In this document: positions 44,359-53,954 of the stretch, piece by piece
How the letters are laid out: the number at the start of each line of letters is the position of its first letter
Numbering within the stretch: the first letter of the stretch is position 1
NCBI RefSeq assembly: GCF_001549985.1
Contig: NZ_LROZ01000010.1
Span: forward strand, 1-64,000
Reading direction: 5' to 3'
DNA length: 64,000 nt
From: Myroides odoratus
GTDB lineage: Bacteria > Bacteroidota > Bacteroidia > Flavobacteriales > Flavobacteriaceae
Position numbers and translations under genes: made by a program
Notes under the pieces: model-generated
The model's database searches: none
Seen by the model: the letters and a program-made list of their open reading frames with translations, nothing else
Told to the model about the DNA's origin: nothing

Positions 44359-44997
44359 TTATCGCACTAAATTTGGTTCATCAATGTCTTCGAGTAAGGC
44401 ATATTTTTTGATCCATCCCACAATCTCTTCTAATCCTTCTCCTGTTTTTAAATTAGAGAAAAGAAAAGGAGCTCCTTTGCGCATGCGTCTCGCATCGCTT
44501 TCCATCACACTTAAATCTGCACCAACATAGGGAGCTAAATCGATTTTATTAATCAATAATAAATCAGAACGCGTAATAGCTGGCCCTCCTTTTCTCGGTA
44601 TTTTTTCTCCTTCTGCTACATCAATTACAAAGATGGTAATGTCTGCTAAATCAGGACTATAAGTTGAAGAAAGGTTATCTCCCCCACTTTCAATGAGAAT
44701 TAATTCCAAGTCAGGAAAGCGATTCGCCAATTCTTCCACGGCTTCTAGGTTCATACTAGCATCTTCACGAATAGCAGTATGGGGACACCCCCCGGTTTCT
44801 ACTCCTATGATTCGATCTCGATCCAGTAAGCTGTTTTTAGCCATGAATTCAGCATCCTCTTTGGTATAAATATCATTCGTAATAACAGCTAAGTCGTATT
44901 CATTTAATAAACGGCGACTTAAGCGTTCTAATAAGGCAGTTTTTCCAGATCCAACAGGTCCTCCAACGCCAATTTTTACATATTTTCTAGTTTCCAT
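44359..44997 (-). CDS. ureG: Urease accessory GTPase UreG
   Basis: 212 residues. P-loop [15 protein letters not shown] (about 11-25), the metal-binding Cys-Pro-His in [15 protein letters not shown] (about 70), [15 protein letters not shown], and the guanine motif [11 protein letters not shown] hydrolysis drives nickel delivery to urease. Confidence 0.97.
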   Translation of the reverse strand: METRKYVKIGVGGPVGSGKTALLERLSRRLLNEYDLAVITNDIYTKEDAEFMAKNSLLDRDRIIGVETGGCPHTAIREDASMNLEAVEELANRFPDLELILIESGGDNLSSTYSPDLADITIFVIDVAEGEKIPRKGGPAITRSDLLLINKIDLAPYVGADLSVMESDARRMRKGAPFLFSNLKTGEGLEEIVGWIKKYALLEDIDEPNLVR

Positions 44998-45024
44998 GAT
45001 TATTTAATCTGTTTAATTTGTGAT

Positions 45025-45717
45025 TTAGGATAGATATAGTCTTGAATACAATCGCTCGTGTTGCATAGAGCGAATGTCAAAACCAATGGTACATAATCCT
45101 ATTAAATTGCGGTCCATTTGCAGGGATTCTTCACTTAATTGAAGCAAGTCATCGTGTAAGTAATACAGAATGTCTTGTCCATCTAATTGTCCTAAAGGCA
45201 CTAATTTAACCGCATTGGTTACCATACCAATAGCAGCATTATAGTAATAGGCATGCATGGCTTCAACTAAGGGAATTTGCATGATAGCAGCAAATAAACC
45301 ATACAGAATACAATAGTGATTGTATATGGCTTTATTTTGTATTTGGGTTCCCCACGCTTGTACGAGAGGGTGTTCTTGATGGTATCGACTAAATATTTTA
45401 TACAACCGCAAACCTAATTTCTGACTTGCTACTCTCGTTTCCATTGGCGCTTTTAAGGCATTACATTCTTGGTCTAAAAGAATTAATTCTTCTAGTTGAG
45501 CCTGTTGTGTTGCATCATAGGCTAATTTCATCAAGGCAGCATCATTGTATTTTAAATTATACCACAAATAATGTCGGACATACTGATCTGCCGTGGTCTT
45601 ATCACAGACTCCTCCGTTCTGTACATAGGTTTCTAATCCATTAGAATGGGTATATCCTCCTATGGGCAAAGTTGGATCTGCTAAATGCAATAGTCGACCT
45701 AAAAATGATTCTTGCAT
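45025..45717 (-). CDS. ureF: Urease accessory protein UreF
   Basis: 230 residues. LLHLADPTLPIGGYTHSNGLET at the start and the C-terminal CTIGFDIRSMQHERLYSRLYLS are characteristic. UreF regulates UreG in the nickel-loading complex. It begins three bases after the ureE stop. Confidence 0.95.
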   Translation of the reverse strand: MQESFLGRLLHLADPTLPIGGYTHSNGLETYVQNGGVCDKTTADQYVRHYLWYNLKYNDAALMKLAYDATQQAQLEELILLDQECNALKAPMETRVASQKLGLRLYKIFSRYHQEHPLVQAWGTQIQNKAIYNHYCILYGLFAAIMQIPLVEAMHAYYYNAAIGMVTNAVKLVPLGQLDGQDILYYLHDDLLQLSEESLQMDRNLIGLCTIGFDIRSMQHERLYSRLYLS

Positions 45718-45720
45718 GAG

Positions 45721-46218
45721 TTAAATCTTTAGTACTAAACCGCCCTGAGGTAGTTTAAATGATATTTTTTTATGTTGTTCGTAATCCACATTGGCATTCA
45801 ACGGATTACTCAGTTTTTTTTGCTCTACTTTGGGCTCATATCCTTTGCTCGTTAACCAATCTTGCATCGGACGCTCATAAGGCATATACAAATAGGCTCC
45901 TTCTACAAAAAGAGGAACGTGTTTGTTGCCAATTTCATACGCCAACCAACTTAGCTGACTCCAGTGATCTGTAGCAACAACAAGCGCCTCACAAGGTAAA
46001 ATATAAACCATAATTACCTTAGATTCATCTTCATATAAAATATCTCCCTCAGTTAACCGTTGATTTTTGCCTAAAAATCGAATAGCAATCGCTTGCCCAT
46101 CAGCTGTAGTAAGTCGTTGGATGCGTTTGCTTGTTTGGTACCAAGCGATAAACAAAAAATCAATCTGCTTTTCTACTTCTTGAGGAAGGCAATTGCGTAT
46201 GGCTTGTGTTATAATCAT
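45721..46218 (-). CDS. ureE: Urease nickel metallochaperone UreE
   Basis: 165 residues. The peptide-binding N-terminal half (about 1-75) and the metal-binding C-terminal half (about 80-150) with YEIGNKHVPLFVEGAYLYMPYERPM, where the conserved His of GNKH binds nickel at the dimer interface. The tail lacks the His-rich extension seen in some species. A second, shorter homologue is encoded at 57241. Confidence 0.93.
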   Translation of the reverse strand: MIITQAIRNCLPQEVEKQIDFLFIAWYQTSKRIQRLTTADGQAIAIRFLGKNQRLTEGDILYEDESKVIMVYILPCEALVVATDHWSQLSWLAYEIGNKHVPLFVEGAYLYMPYERPMQDWLTSKGYEPKVEQKKLSNPLNANVDYEQHKKISFKLPQGGLVLKI

Positions 46219-46234
46219 TTTTAAACGAAAAAGT

Positions 46235-46270
46235 GAGAATACAAGGCCACTGTGTGATCCTTGTATTCTC
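46235..46270 (-). other. Strong stem-loop between ureC and ureE
   Basis: GAGAATACAAGG (46235-46246) pairs perfectly with CCTTGTATTCTC (46259-46270), loop 12 nt. In the direction of transcription it is followed by ACTTTTT, so it may act as a partial terminator or an RNA-stability element between structural and accessory genes. Confidence 0.7.
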
Positions 46271-46308
46271 GAGTTGAATTGGGCTATGTTTGTTGTTTCT
46301 CTACTGAA

Positions 46309-48030
46309 TTAAAATAAGAAGTAACGCTGTCCTAAAGCAACTTCATCTATGGGTTGACAGGTAATCTTTTTACCGTCAATGCTTACCTCATAATTTTCTG
46401 GATTCACAATAATCTCAGGTGTAGCGTGATTGTGAATCATATCTGCTTTGGAGATATTTCTACAATTGACTACAGGAAGTAAGGTGCGTTCAATTCCGTA
46501 TTCTTCTTGAATGCCTTTGGTTAAAGAAACCTGAGAAACAAAGTTGAAACACGTTTGCGTTACGGCCTTACCCAAACCACCGTACATGGTGCGTAATATA
46601 ATCGGCTGTGGGGTTGGAATTGAAGCATTTGCATCTCCCATTTTAGAGGCAGCAATCATTCCCCCCTTGATAATCATCTCTGGTTTTGCACCAAATAAAG
46701 CAGGTTTCCAAATGACTAAATCCGCTATTTTTCCAGGTTCAATGGATCCGATATACTGAGAAACTCCATGTGCAATTGCTGGGTTGATGGTGTATTTGGC
46801 TACGTAGCGTTTAGCGCGGAAATTATCATTGTCCTTTCCTTCGTCTTCCGCTAATGGTCCTAGCTGCTTCTTCATCTTATCTGCCGTTTGCCAAGTTCTA
46901 GTGACAACTTCTCCAACGCGTCCCATGGCTTGCGAATCTGAACTCATGATACTGAACACGCCTTGGTCTTGCAAGATATCTTCTGCCGCTATCGTCTCTG
47001 GGCGGATGCGTGAATCAGCAAAAGCAACATCTTCTGGGATATCTTTGCTCAAATGATGACAAACCATCAACATATCCAAATGTTCATCAATCGTATTTTT
47101 CGTAAATGGACGAGTTGGGTTTGTTGACGCAGGTAATACATTGGGATACATGGCAGATTTAATAATATCTGGCGCATGTCCACCCCCTGCTCCTTCGGTA
47201 TGGAAGGTGTGAATTACTCGGCCATTAATTGCTTGCATGGTATCTTCTAAGAAACCTCCTTCGTTCAAGGTATCCGTATGGATGGCTACTTGAACATCAT
47301 ATTGATCTGCAACAGTTAAAGCTCTATCGATGGTAGCTGGCGTCGCTCCCCAATCTTCGTGTATTTTAACCCCTAAGGCTCCTGCCTCAATTTGTTCAAT
47401 AATTGGGGCTTCTGTACCAACATTTCCTTTTCCGAAGAAACCAAAGTTCATCGGCAAGTGATCAACGGCTTGCATCATGCGTTTCAAGCTCCATTTTCCT
47501 GGTGTTACGGTTGTAGCATTTGTTCCATCAGCAGGACCTGTTCCGCCGCCAATCATGGTGGTAATACCGCTATATAAAGCCGTTTCTATTTGCGTTGGAC
47601 TAATATAATGGATGTGAGTATCAATCCCTCCAGCAGTCACAATATAACCTGCACCACCGTGTACTTCTGTTGAAGCTCCAATAATCATATTAGGCGTTAC
47701 ATCATCCATTGTATCTGGATTTCCTGCACGTCCTACTCCTACAATTTTACCGTCTTTAATTCCAATATCTCCTTTGACAATCCCCCAATGGTCAAGGACA
47801 ATGGCACCCGTGATAACTAGATCAAGTACGCCTTCATGACTCAAATGATTGGACGATTGCATCATTCCATCGCGTACTGTTTTTCCCCCACCAAATTTGC
47901 TTTCATCACCGTAACTTGCAAAATCTTTTTCCACTTCAATGATGATAGCTGTATCTCCTAAACGCACACGATCACCAACTGTGGGACCAAAAATAGCGTT
48001 ATAGTTTGCTCTACTAACTTTTAAACTCAT
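46309..48030 (-). CDS. ureC: Urease alpha subunit (catalytic)
   Basis: 573 residues, full length. Active-site residues are in place: [12 protein letters not shown] (nickel His pair), [11 protein letters not shown] with the Lys that is carbamylated to bridge the two nickel ions, [29 protein letters not shown], the flap His in [22 protein letters not shown], and SDSQAMGR. Hydrolyses urea to ammonia and carbamate in the cytosol. Its ATG overlaps the ureB stop by 4 bp. Confidence 0.98.
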   Translation of the reverse strand: MSLKVSRANYNAIFGPTVGDRVRLGDTAIIIEVEKDFASYGDESKFGGGKTVRDGMMQSSNHLSHEGVLDLVITGAIVLDHWGIVKGDIGIKDGKIVGVGRAGNPDTMDDVTPNMIIGASTEVHGGAGYIVTAGGIDTHIHYISPTQIETALYSGITTMIGGGTGPADGTNATTVTPGKWSLKRMMQAVDHLPMNFGFFGKGNVGTEAPIIEQIEAGALGVKIHEDWGATPATIDRALTVADQYDVQVAIHTDTLNEGGFLEDTMQAINGRVIHTFHTEGAGGGHAPDIIKSAMYPNVLPASTNPTRPFTKNTIDEHLDMLMVCHHLSKDIPEDVAFADSRIRPETIAAEDILQDQGVFSIMSSDSQAMGRVGEVVTRTWQTADKMKKQLGPLAEDEGKDNDNFRAKRYVAKYTINPAIAHGVSQYIGSIEPGKIADLVIWKPALFGAKPEMIIKGGMIAASKMGDANASIPTPQPIILRTMYGGLGKAVTQTCFNFVSQVSLTKGIQEEYGIERTLLPVVNCRNISKADMIHNHATPEIIVNPENYEVSIDGKKITCQPIDEVALGQRYFLF

Positions 48031-48401
48031 ACACTTTTGTTTTTAAAGTATTGTTTTTCCACTTTTTTCATCGCTGCTATTTTAGCTTCTTCCGAATGAG
48101 TTTCTCCGTTAACCAAATCATTGTGCCCGTATATCTTACGTGCTCCGGCATAAACCACTAGTTCAACTTCTTTTTCTTCTCCGGGCTCAAAACGAACAGC
48201 TGTACTTGCAATAATATTGAGGCGTTTTCCAAAAGCCGCAGCTCGATCAAACTCCATCATTTTATTCACTTCAAAAAAGTGATAATGTGATCCAACCTGA
48301 ATTGGTCGATCTCCTTTATTTACTACCGTAATGGTAGTTATAGCTCTACCTTCATTACAGATAATAGCTTCTTCTTTACTAAAATATTCTCCTGGAACCA
48401 T
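48027..48401 (-). CDS. ureB: Urease beta subunit
   Basis: 124 residues. [41 protein letters not shown] and [13 protein letters not shown] are the standard words of UreB, a beta-sandwich subunit that packs against UreC. Starts 16 bp after the ureA stop and overlaps ureC. Confidence 0.97.
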   Translation of the reverse strand: MVPGEYFSKEEAIICNEGRAITTITVVNKGDRPIQVGSHYHFFEVNKMMEFDRAAAFGKRLNIIASTAVRFEPGEEKEVELVVYAGARKIYGHNDLVNGETHSEEAKIAAMKKVEKQYFKNKSV

Positions 48402-48417
48402 GGTATTACTGACTTAA

Positions 48418-48720
48418 TTAACGTATAGGATTATGCACCGTTACTAACTTTGTTCCATCGGGAAATGTCGCTTCAATTTGAACGTCGTGAATCATTTCAG
48501 GAATTCCCTCCATAACATCCTCACGCGTTAATAAAGTAGCACCATACTGCATGAGTTCAGCCACAGTTCTTCCATCACGTGCAGCTTCTAAGAGCTCACT
48601 GCTGATATAGGCAATCGATTCGGGGTAGTTTAATTTTACCCCCCTCGCCTTGCGTTTTTTAGCCAGTTCCCCAGCTAAATGCAAAAGCAATTTTTCCGTC
48701 TCTCTCGGTAATAAATGCAT
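48418..48720 (-). CDS. ureA: Urease gamma subunit
   Basis: 100 residues, the normal size. [42 protein letters not shown] and the C-terminal THNPI-like VHNPIR are diagnostic. First urease structural gene. It lies 132 bp downstream of a small secreted-protein gene, with a stem-loop between them. Confidence 0.97.
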   Translation of the reverse strand: MHLLPRETEKLLLHLAGELAKKRKARGVKLNYPESIAYISSELLEAARDGRTVAELMQYGATLLTREDVMEGIPEMIHDVQIEATFPDGTKLVTVHNPIR

Positions 48721-48754
48721 AACTATTTTTTAATTAAAATTGAACAATAGATGA

Positions 48755-48785
48755 GTAGCTACCCTATTTTAAACTAGGTAGTTAC
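48755..48785 (-). other. Stem-loop upstream of ureA
   Basis: GTAGCTACC (48755-48763) pairs with GGTAGTTAC (48777-48785) with one mismatch. No T-run follows in the direction of the operon. It could stabilise or process the ureA message. Confidence 0.5.
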
Positions 48786-48852
48786 CATAAAAAAAACATG
48801 CTTTTGTAATAAAGGTGGTATCACTTTTAGGAAGCGATCTCATCTGAATCGT

Positions 48853-49239
48853 TTAGGCTAAACGATAAGGAATCTTAATCGATTGATATAACAAGTACTT
48901 CGCTCGATGCTGTTGCAACACGATAGTAACTTGTTGTGCTCCTACCAAAGGTTTAGTCCAAGCTAACTCAAAAACAGAAGTCATAAAAAAATAAAACGAA
49001 TCGCTTAAGTCGATCGTTTGAATAGGAAGATCTTGGTTCTCAACGGAAGTAATAAGTTCTAGATTTACTTCAATGGAACAAAAGTCAACACTACTCTCTT
49101 TTTTAGGGGTTGAATTGGATATAAAAGTTTGATCCAAGACGACAACATGAGACTCTACTTTTGCATGTTGATGGGCAAATCCCAAGCCAAAACGCAAAAG
49201 AAAAAAACACAAAACGAATAGTCGAAATAATGCTTTCAT
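48853..49239 (-). CDS. Small exported protein, first gene of the urease operon, unknown
   Basis: 128 residues with a signal peptide ending near GFAHQ (about 22), so the mature N-terminus begins with a His-rich stretch, HQHAKVESH, that could bind a metal ion. The rest is beta-type with no recognised domain (LDQTFISNSTPKKESS, IQTIDLSDSFYFFMTSVFELA). It lies between the operon promoter at 49272 and ureA on the same strand. Because it shares the promoter with urease, a periplasmic job in nickel or urea handling is plausible, but this is inference from position. Confidence 0.7.
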   Translation of the reverse strand: MKALFRLFVLCFFLLRFGLGFAHQHAKVESHVVVLDQTFISNSTPKKESSVDFCSIEVNLELITSVENQDLPIQTIDLSDSFYFFMTSVFELAWTKPLVGAQQVTIVLQQHRAKYLLYQSIKIPYRLA

Positions 49240-49271
49240 AATAGTCTTACACCTTGTTTTTAATTACGCAA

Positions 49272-49335
49272 CAAAGATAAGTTCAATCGGGGTTCATAAA
49301 TAGCACAAATCTTGACTAAGCTAGGATAAAATAGG
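49272..49335 (-). promoter_or_regulatory. Urease operon promoter with 38-bp shared element
   Basis: Read on the minus strand: a -7-like box TATCTTTG (49272-49279), a 19-bp spacer, then a 38-bp element (49298-49335). On the plus strand the element holds AATAGCACAAATCTTGACTA, then CTA...AT...AAATAGG. The same element with 33 of 38 identical positions and the same 19-bp spacer precedes the hyp/nickel operon (59052-59115). It contains two spaced CTATTT words on the minus strand and an imperfect dyad TAG-CAA-TTG-CTA, compatible with an AraC-type or dimeric regulator. Confidence 0.75.
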
Positions 49336-49504
49336 CAATTCTTGTGCCTTTTACAGCTTATTCATCACTTCGCCTTCCTAATTCTCTTTGTTCTATTCAC
49401 ATAAAGTAGACAGCACTATTTAAAAAGATCTATTGTTTAGTATTGGCCATCCCATTTGTTTGAAAGCGCAGGCTTGCTGTTCCCTTTTTTTTGTGATTTT
49501 TAAA

Positions 49505-50575
49505 TTAAAAAGCGCCATTTTCTAGAATAAACTTATATTTTTCAGCTTGTTCTTGCTGGATAGAAGAAATTGCACGATAAATCAATTCTTCTAAACTTTG
49601 TGCAACTACCATACGAGTCCAGGCTTCATTTTGCAATTCAATAATTTGTCCATACCCCCCTGTTTTACTCGGATCGGTGTCAAACAATAAATAATCGCCA
49701 TTTCGTCCTTCTGCGAAAGGAATCCATCCTTTATTCGCATAACTATTGCATTTCAGTTTAGTATCAAACTGAGCTTTTGTTTCTTCATCAATCTCTTCCT
49801 CTTCGTCAAAAAGTTCCTGTATCATCTCCCACTCATGAGGAATACGGTCAAAAGGTAGTAGATCATAATCCCAACCATTTACGTGTATACTAAAAGCAGA
49901 AGTTACAGCATCCCATTTTACATTACCCGCTTTATAAAAATTAACTAAATGTAGAGGTAATTTTATTTCGTCAAACTCTGCTTCCACTTGAGTCAATTGC
50001 TCTTGTGTAAGGCCATGAGTCAGATTGTAATAGCGATTATCCGAATCAATAACTTGTTCAATTGCAGTTTTCCAATCCTGCCAAACGACGTGTAAATAGG
50101 CAAAATCCTCTTCCAAAGGCAAGATCTCAACAGACTCCACTAAGGGTTCTTCATATGCACTTAAGGAAAGGGAATGTAGGATTGTATCGCGAATGGAATA
50201 CCAAACGGATACATCCTGAAACACAAAGGCACCCGACGAATCACCGTCCCATAGTTTAACGCGTTCTTTTTTATGTGTATCATAATAAACACGAGGATCT
50301 ACTTCTCCATTCATAATAAATAGACCACTAAAACTAGAACGGACTGCACTCGTATACTCTTCCACTTGATAGGTAACCTCAAGAGTGTCAATGCCAATGC
50401 TGTCTTTTGAAAACCCTCGTAATCCCAAATCATGCCAAATATAAACCTCATTGTATTCACTCGGAAAAACAACTGGAGGTCCAAATAGCTCAATTAGCGT
50501 TTCTTTTTTTAGCGGAAAGCTATACTCCTTTCCATTGATTTGAAGGCCTTTAGAAGTACACTCAAAATGTATCAT
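49505..50575 (-). CDS. Two-domain protein: DUF7738-like N-terminus and SMI1/KNR4 (SUKH) C-terminus
   Basis: 356 residues, no signal peptide. The N-terminal ~120 residues (YSFPLKKETLIELFGPPVV, VYIWHDLGLRGFSKD) look like the DUF7738 group. From about 195 a SMI1/KNR4 domain follows: LPLHLVNFYKAGN, WIPFAEGRNGDYLLFDTDPS, GQIIELQNE, SLEELIYRAI. SUKH domains are typical immunity proteins against secreted toxins or scaffold proteins. No toxin gene is visible next to it. Gene placed between the urease and nickel operons, on the same strand, with its own spacing. Confidence 0.7.
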   Translation of the reverse strand: MIHFECTSKGLQINGKEYSFPLKKETLIELFGPPVVFPSEYNEVYIWHDLGLRGFSKDSIGIDTLEVTYQVEEYTSAVRSSFSGLFIMNGEVDPRVYYDTHKKERVKLWDGDSSGAFVFQDVSVWYSIRDTILHSLSLSAYEEPLVESVEILPLEEDFAYLHVVWQDWKTAIEQVIDSDNRYYNLTHGLTQEQLTQVEAEFDEIKLPLHLVNFYKAGNVKWDAVTSAFSIHVNGWDYDLLPFDRIPHEWEMIQELFDEEEEIDEETKAQFDTKLKCNSYANKGWIPFAEGRNGDYLLFDTDPSKTGGYGQIIELQNEAWTRMVVAQSLEELIYRAISSIQQEQAEKYKFILENGAF

Positions 50576-50671
50576 ATCGATGCAGTTTAAAGGTGCAAGA
50601 TACTCTTTTTTAGTACTTTTTTTAAGACAATTCAGGTAAATAAAAAGAAGTAAATAGTGAAGTAAGGTAGC

Positions 50672-51259
50672 TTAAGCTAGTGCTTCAGTAATATAAAATT
50701 TATCACAAAGTGAATCGATAATCGTCTCAAATAACGCTTTTAAAGCAATTAACTCATGTTCTTCTAATCGTTTAGACTCAACATATATCGCTACTTCATA
50801 CTGACTACCAATTAAGGGATCTCCCCAGATTCCGTCTTGCGTATCTATAAATAAACCTTCTATGTTAAGGTCCAATAAGCTTCGTCTAATCGCGGGAGAT
50901 AAGAAAACACAAGTATTAGGATTTGTCGCATGTACATGATACTGACGATCAAATTCAGCATCTAGTGTTCGATATAAATTACCCGTAAATATATTAATTA
51001 AACGATTTAAGAAACTTGCTTTTTCTATTCGAATCTTTAAGGATTGAGGATAATTAAATTTACAGTAAACACGAGTAATAAAAGACTCGTAGCTTCTAGT
51101 ACCCACTGTACTAGTAAAATAGTAATTATCAAAAACAATAGAAAAACCTTTATAGGTGTAAATTGCTTTTGGAGAATACCAATATTGTCGTTCTACAAAC
51201 TCGGCTTGAATAGTATCACTAAATGCTTTCCAATATACATTGTCCTTTTCTGTAAACAT
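50672..51259 (-). CDS. Hypothetical cytosolic protein
   Basis: 195 residues, no signal peptide, no membrane segment. Recognisable only as a mixed alpha/beta protein (AIYTYKGFSIVFDNYYF, IRRSLLDLNIEGLFIDTQDG). I do not recognise a family. It lies 96 bp upstream of the SUKH-domain gene on the same strand and could be its partner. Composition is like its neighbours, so there is no sign of recent transfer. Confidence 0.65.
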   Translation of the reverse strand: MFTEKDNVYWKAFSDTIQAEFVERQYWYSPKAIYTYKGFSIVFDNYYFTSTVGTRSYESFITRVYCKFNYPQSLKIRIEKASFLNRLINIFTGNLYRTLDAEFDRQYHVHATNPNTCVFLSPAIRRSLLDLNIEGLFIDTQDGIWGDPLIGSQYEVAIYVESKRLEEHELIALKALFETIIDSLCDKFYITEALA

Positions 51260-51423
51260 AAGTTTTAATTTGAGTCAATAAATATAAATTTAGTATAAAA
51301 TATTTGATTTTTTTAATAGAAAAGGCGCTAAATCCTTTTCTAGCTAACGAATTTTTAGTTACCAAATGAGTCTATTGTTTTTTTGTTCCATGGTTTCGCT
51401 TATCCTGGCATCCCATAGCATTA

Positions 51424-51462
51424 AAAAACCCTCAAGAAATTTTACTTCCTTTGAGGGTTAAA
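51424..51462 (-). terminator. Terminator of the hyp/nickel operon
   Basis: On the minus strand AACCCTCAAAGGAAG pairs with the CTTGAGGGTT arm, with a few loop bases, followed by six T. It lies about 40 bp after the TonB-receptor stop. Confidence 0.85.
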
Positions 51463-51503
51463 AGTAACTCAAGTAAAATAATTCGTTTGTTTCTAGGATA
51501 AGG

Positions 51504-53927
51504 TTAAAAATTATAGCTTAAGGCTACCATCACATTACGAGGAGCTCCAGCAAATACGCGGGTATAATCAAAACCACCTAAGAAATAATACTTGTCAAAT
51601 ATATTATTCATATTTACGGCTAATTTAAACTTATCCAGGTGATAATATACCGCTGCATTCGCTGTAGTATAAGCCGGAAGATACCCCCATGTAGCATTTC
51701 CATCGGCATCTTTGCCTACACTTTCACTCAATCGTCTTTGATCAACATAATAAGCCCCTACACCAAATCCTAAGCCTTTCAAAGCAGTATCTGAGAATAC
51801 ATATTTCAACCAAACACTAGCGGAGTTTTTCGGTGCTCCAGGTAATAGTTCTTCTTTTTCTGAAGGGATAGCCGATTCCTTAATTTGTGTATCATTGAAG
51901 GTATAATTCGCCATGATTTGAAATTCCTTGGTAATTTGTCCACGTACATCTAACTCTACCCCTTGAGAAATAACTTTTCCCGATTGTCTGTAAACAGGTA
52001 ATCCTGCTTCAGTGAGTTGTCCTGTTCCAAGAAGCATATCTTTTCGTTCAATGCGGAAAAGCGATAGATCCATTTGCAATTGATTTGCAAAGAAACCCGT
52101 TTTTAAACCTGTTTCTATTTGAAAACTACGTTCTGATTTGAAAGCACTGTCTGCACCATAATCTTTATAATTCGAAACAAAGTTGGCTGCAATTGGCACA
52201 TAACCTTGGGAGTAGCTTGCAAAATAGTTGATTTTATCATTGATGAGATACGTCAACCCTACACGAGGTAACCATACATTTTGTGTCGCTTTAAATGTCT
52301 CTTTGGGATCTGTTGTTTCTGATTGATAGCTTTCATGTCTTACTCCTAGAACCATTTTTAATTTTTCCCCAACCGAAATTTGATCTTGAATATAGATTCC
52401 CGTACTCTTATAAGGGCTCATAAAAGGATATTGTGTATTCGATCGCCAAACGTAATTTGTGATATCCGCTCCTTGGTATACAGGATTATTCATGTCAAAG
52501 GTCAACGCTACCGTTTCTCCATTTACGTTTTTACTACGCGCTTCTCGTTGGTAGCTATTTTTATCCCCTTTGTATTGAGCATAATCAATTCCCACTACAA
52601 CATGATGATCCAAATACTTGCCATAGGTATCCCATTTCAAATAAGACACAAAATTATCCGTATACTCCTTCCCATGGCGGTCAAAAAAGCGCAAATTGAC
52701 AATCGTATTTTCTGGATTAGCATATGTATTAAGTGTGCGATGTTCATTTAAGTCCTCTTCATAGATGGACTTCATATAGTTGACATGTAGATTTAAATTG
52801 TCTACAATACGCTGGGTCAAACGCCCACTAATCGTTGTCGTTTTTGTTTTAAAATAATCTGAAGGCTGACTTAACGTAAACGTACGCGGTAAACCATATA
52901 AATCTCCCCCTTTAGTACTCATTCCGCGATCCAAATACCCATTGAATTGGTCAAATACTAAATCGACATCTAAGGTAGTTCCTTCAACCGGTTTAAACGT
53001 AAACGAAGGCGCCACTGCAAAGTTCTTGCGGTTGTTGATATCTCTAAATGTTTTGGAGGTTTCATATCCCGCATTCAAACGATATAAGATTTTCTTTTCT
53101 TTGTCTAATGGACCACCCACATCAATAGTTGTACGGAGTGTTTCAAAACTCCCTGCTGAGAAAGAAAGAATTCCTTTGTGTTCTTCTCTCGTTTTTTTAG
53201 TGACCATATTGATGGTTCCACCCGGTGCGATATCTCCAAATAAAGAAGCCCCAGGTCCTTTTAGCACTTCGATACTCTCAAAGTTAATCGTCATTGGTGA
53301 ACGGTAATAACTCTCTCCAAAACCATAAGCCGAACGCATTCCATTAATCAATCGAATCCCATTGTCATACCCACTTTTAAAACCGCGGATTACAAATTCA
53401 TCGTAAACAGATGCTTGTGTAACCCCAGCTAAATCTGGAATAACATCAGCCACTTGAAAGACTTGTTTATCTTCCATTAACTCACTAGATACAATCGAAA
53501 TTGATTGTGGTAAATCTTTAATTCGACCATTGTATTTCCCACCTAAAACCGTAGAATTCGTTAAATAAGAATTATCTCGTCTTGAGGTTACAACAATTTC
53601 ATCCAATTGATTCGTATCCTCCTCCAATTGAACTACAAAACCTGCTTTGTAATTGGCTTCTGTTAGGGTTACTTGCTTGGATTTATACCCTGGAGCGTGA
53701 ATCTGAATGACCAATGGAAAATCTAATGCAGTTGCACTTTCAAATGCCCCTTCTCTATTGCTTTGTTCAATATGATGCTGATCTAAAACCACCGTTGCTG
53801 CAGCAATGGGGTTGTTTTTCTCTCCTAAAATACGCCCCGCAATACGCTGTGAGCTTTGTGCCATAAGCACAGCAGGAAATAAAAGCAATAATGCCCCTAT
53901 TCCTAGTTGTTGTATCTGTTTTTTCAT
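51504..53927 (-). CDS. TonB-dependent outer-membrane receptor, siderophore/metallophore type
   Basis: 807 residues. Signal peptide to about 23 (...LMAQ); a carboxypeptidase-regulatory-like domain (about 27-105); TonB box region and plug (about 120-240: SIVSSELMEDKQVFQVADVIPDL, VIRGFKSGYDNGI, EVLKGPGASLFGDIAPGGTINMVTK); and a 22-stranded barrel ending in NVMVALSYNF. The plug words are those of ferrichrome-type receptors. Here it is the last gene of an operon with an ABC importer and HypA/HypB, so a nickel-chelate cargo is more likely than an iron siderophore. That is inference. Confidence 0.9.
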   Translation of the reverse strand: MKKQIQQLGIGALLLLFPAVLMAQSSQRIAGRILGEKNNPIAAATVVLDQHHIEQSNREGAFESATALDFPLVIQIHAPGYKSKQVTLTEANYKAGFVVQLEEDTNQLDEIVVTSRRDNSYLTNSTVLGGKYNGRIKDLPQSISIVSSELMEDKQVFQVADVIPDLAGVTQASVYDEFVIRGFKSGYDNGIRLINGMRSAYGFGESYYRSPMTINFESIEVLKGPGASLFGDIAPGGTINMVTKKTREEHKGILSFSAGSFETLRTTIDVGGPLDKEKKILYRLNAGYETSKTFRDINNRKNFAVAPSFTFKPVEGTTLDVDLVFDQFNGYLDRGMSTKGGDLYGLPRTFTLSQPSDYFKTKTTTISGRLTQRIVDNLNLHVNYMKSIYEEDLNEHRTLNTYANPENTIVNLRFFDRHGKEYTDNFVSYLKWDTYGKYLDHHVVVGIDYAQYKGDKNSYQREARSKNVNGETVALTFDMNNPVYQGADITNYVWRSNTQYPFMSPYKSTGIYIQDQISVGEKLKMVLGVRHESYQSETTDPKETFKATQNVWLPRVGLTYLINDKINYFASYSQGYVPIAANFVSNYKDYGADSAFKSERSFQIETGLKTGFFANQLQMDLSLFRIERKDMLLGTGQLTEAGLPVYRQSGKVISQGVELDVRGQITKEFQIMANYTFNDTQIKESAIPSEKEELLPGAPKNSASVWLKYVFSDTALKGLGFGVGAYYVDQRRLSESVGKDADGNATWGYLPAYTTANAAVYYHLDKFKLAVNMNNIFDKYYFLGGFDYTRVFAGAPRNVMVALSYNF

Positions 53928-53954
53928 TGTTTTAAATTATATAGTAATCAACCG

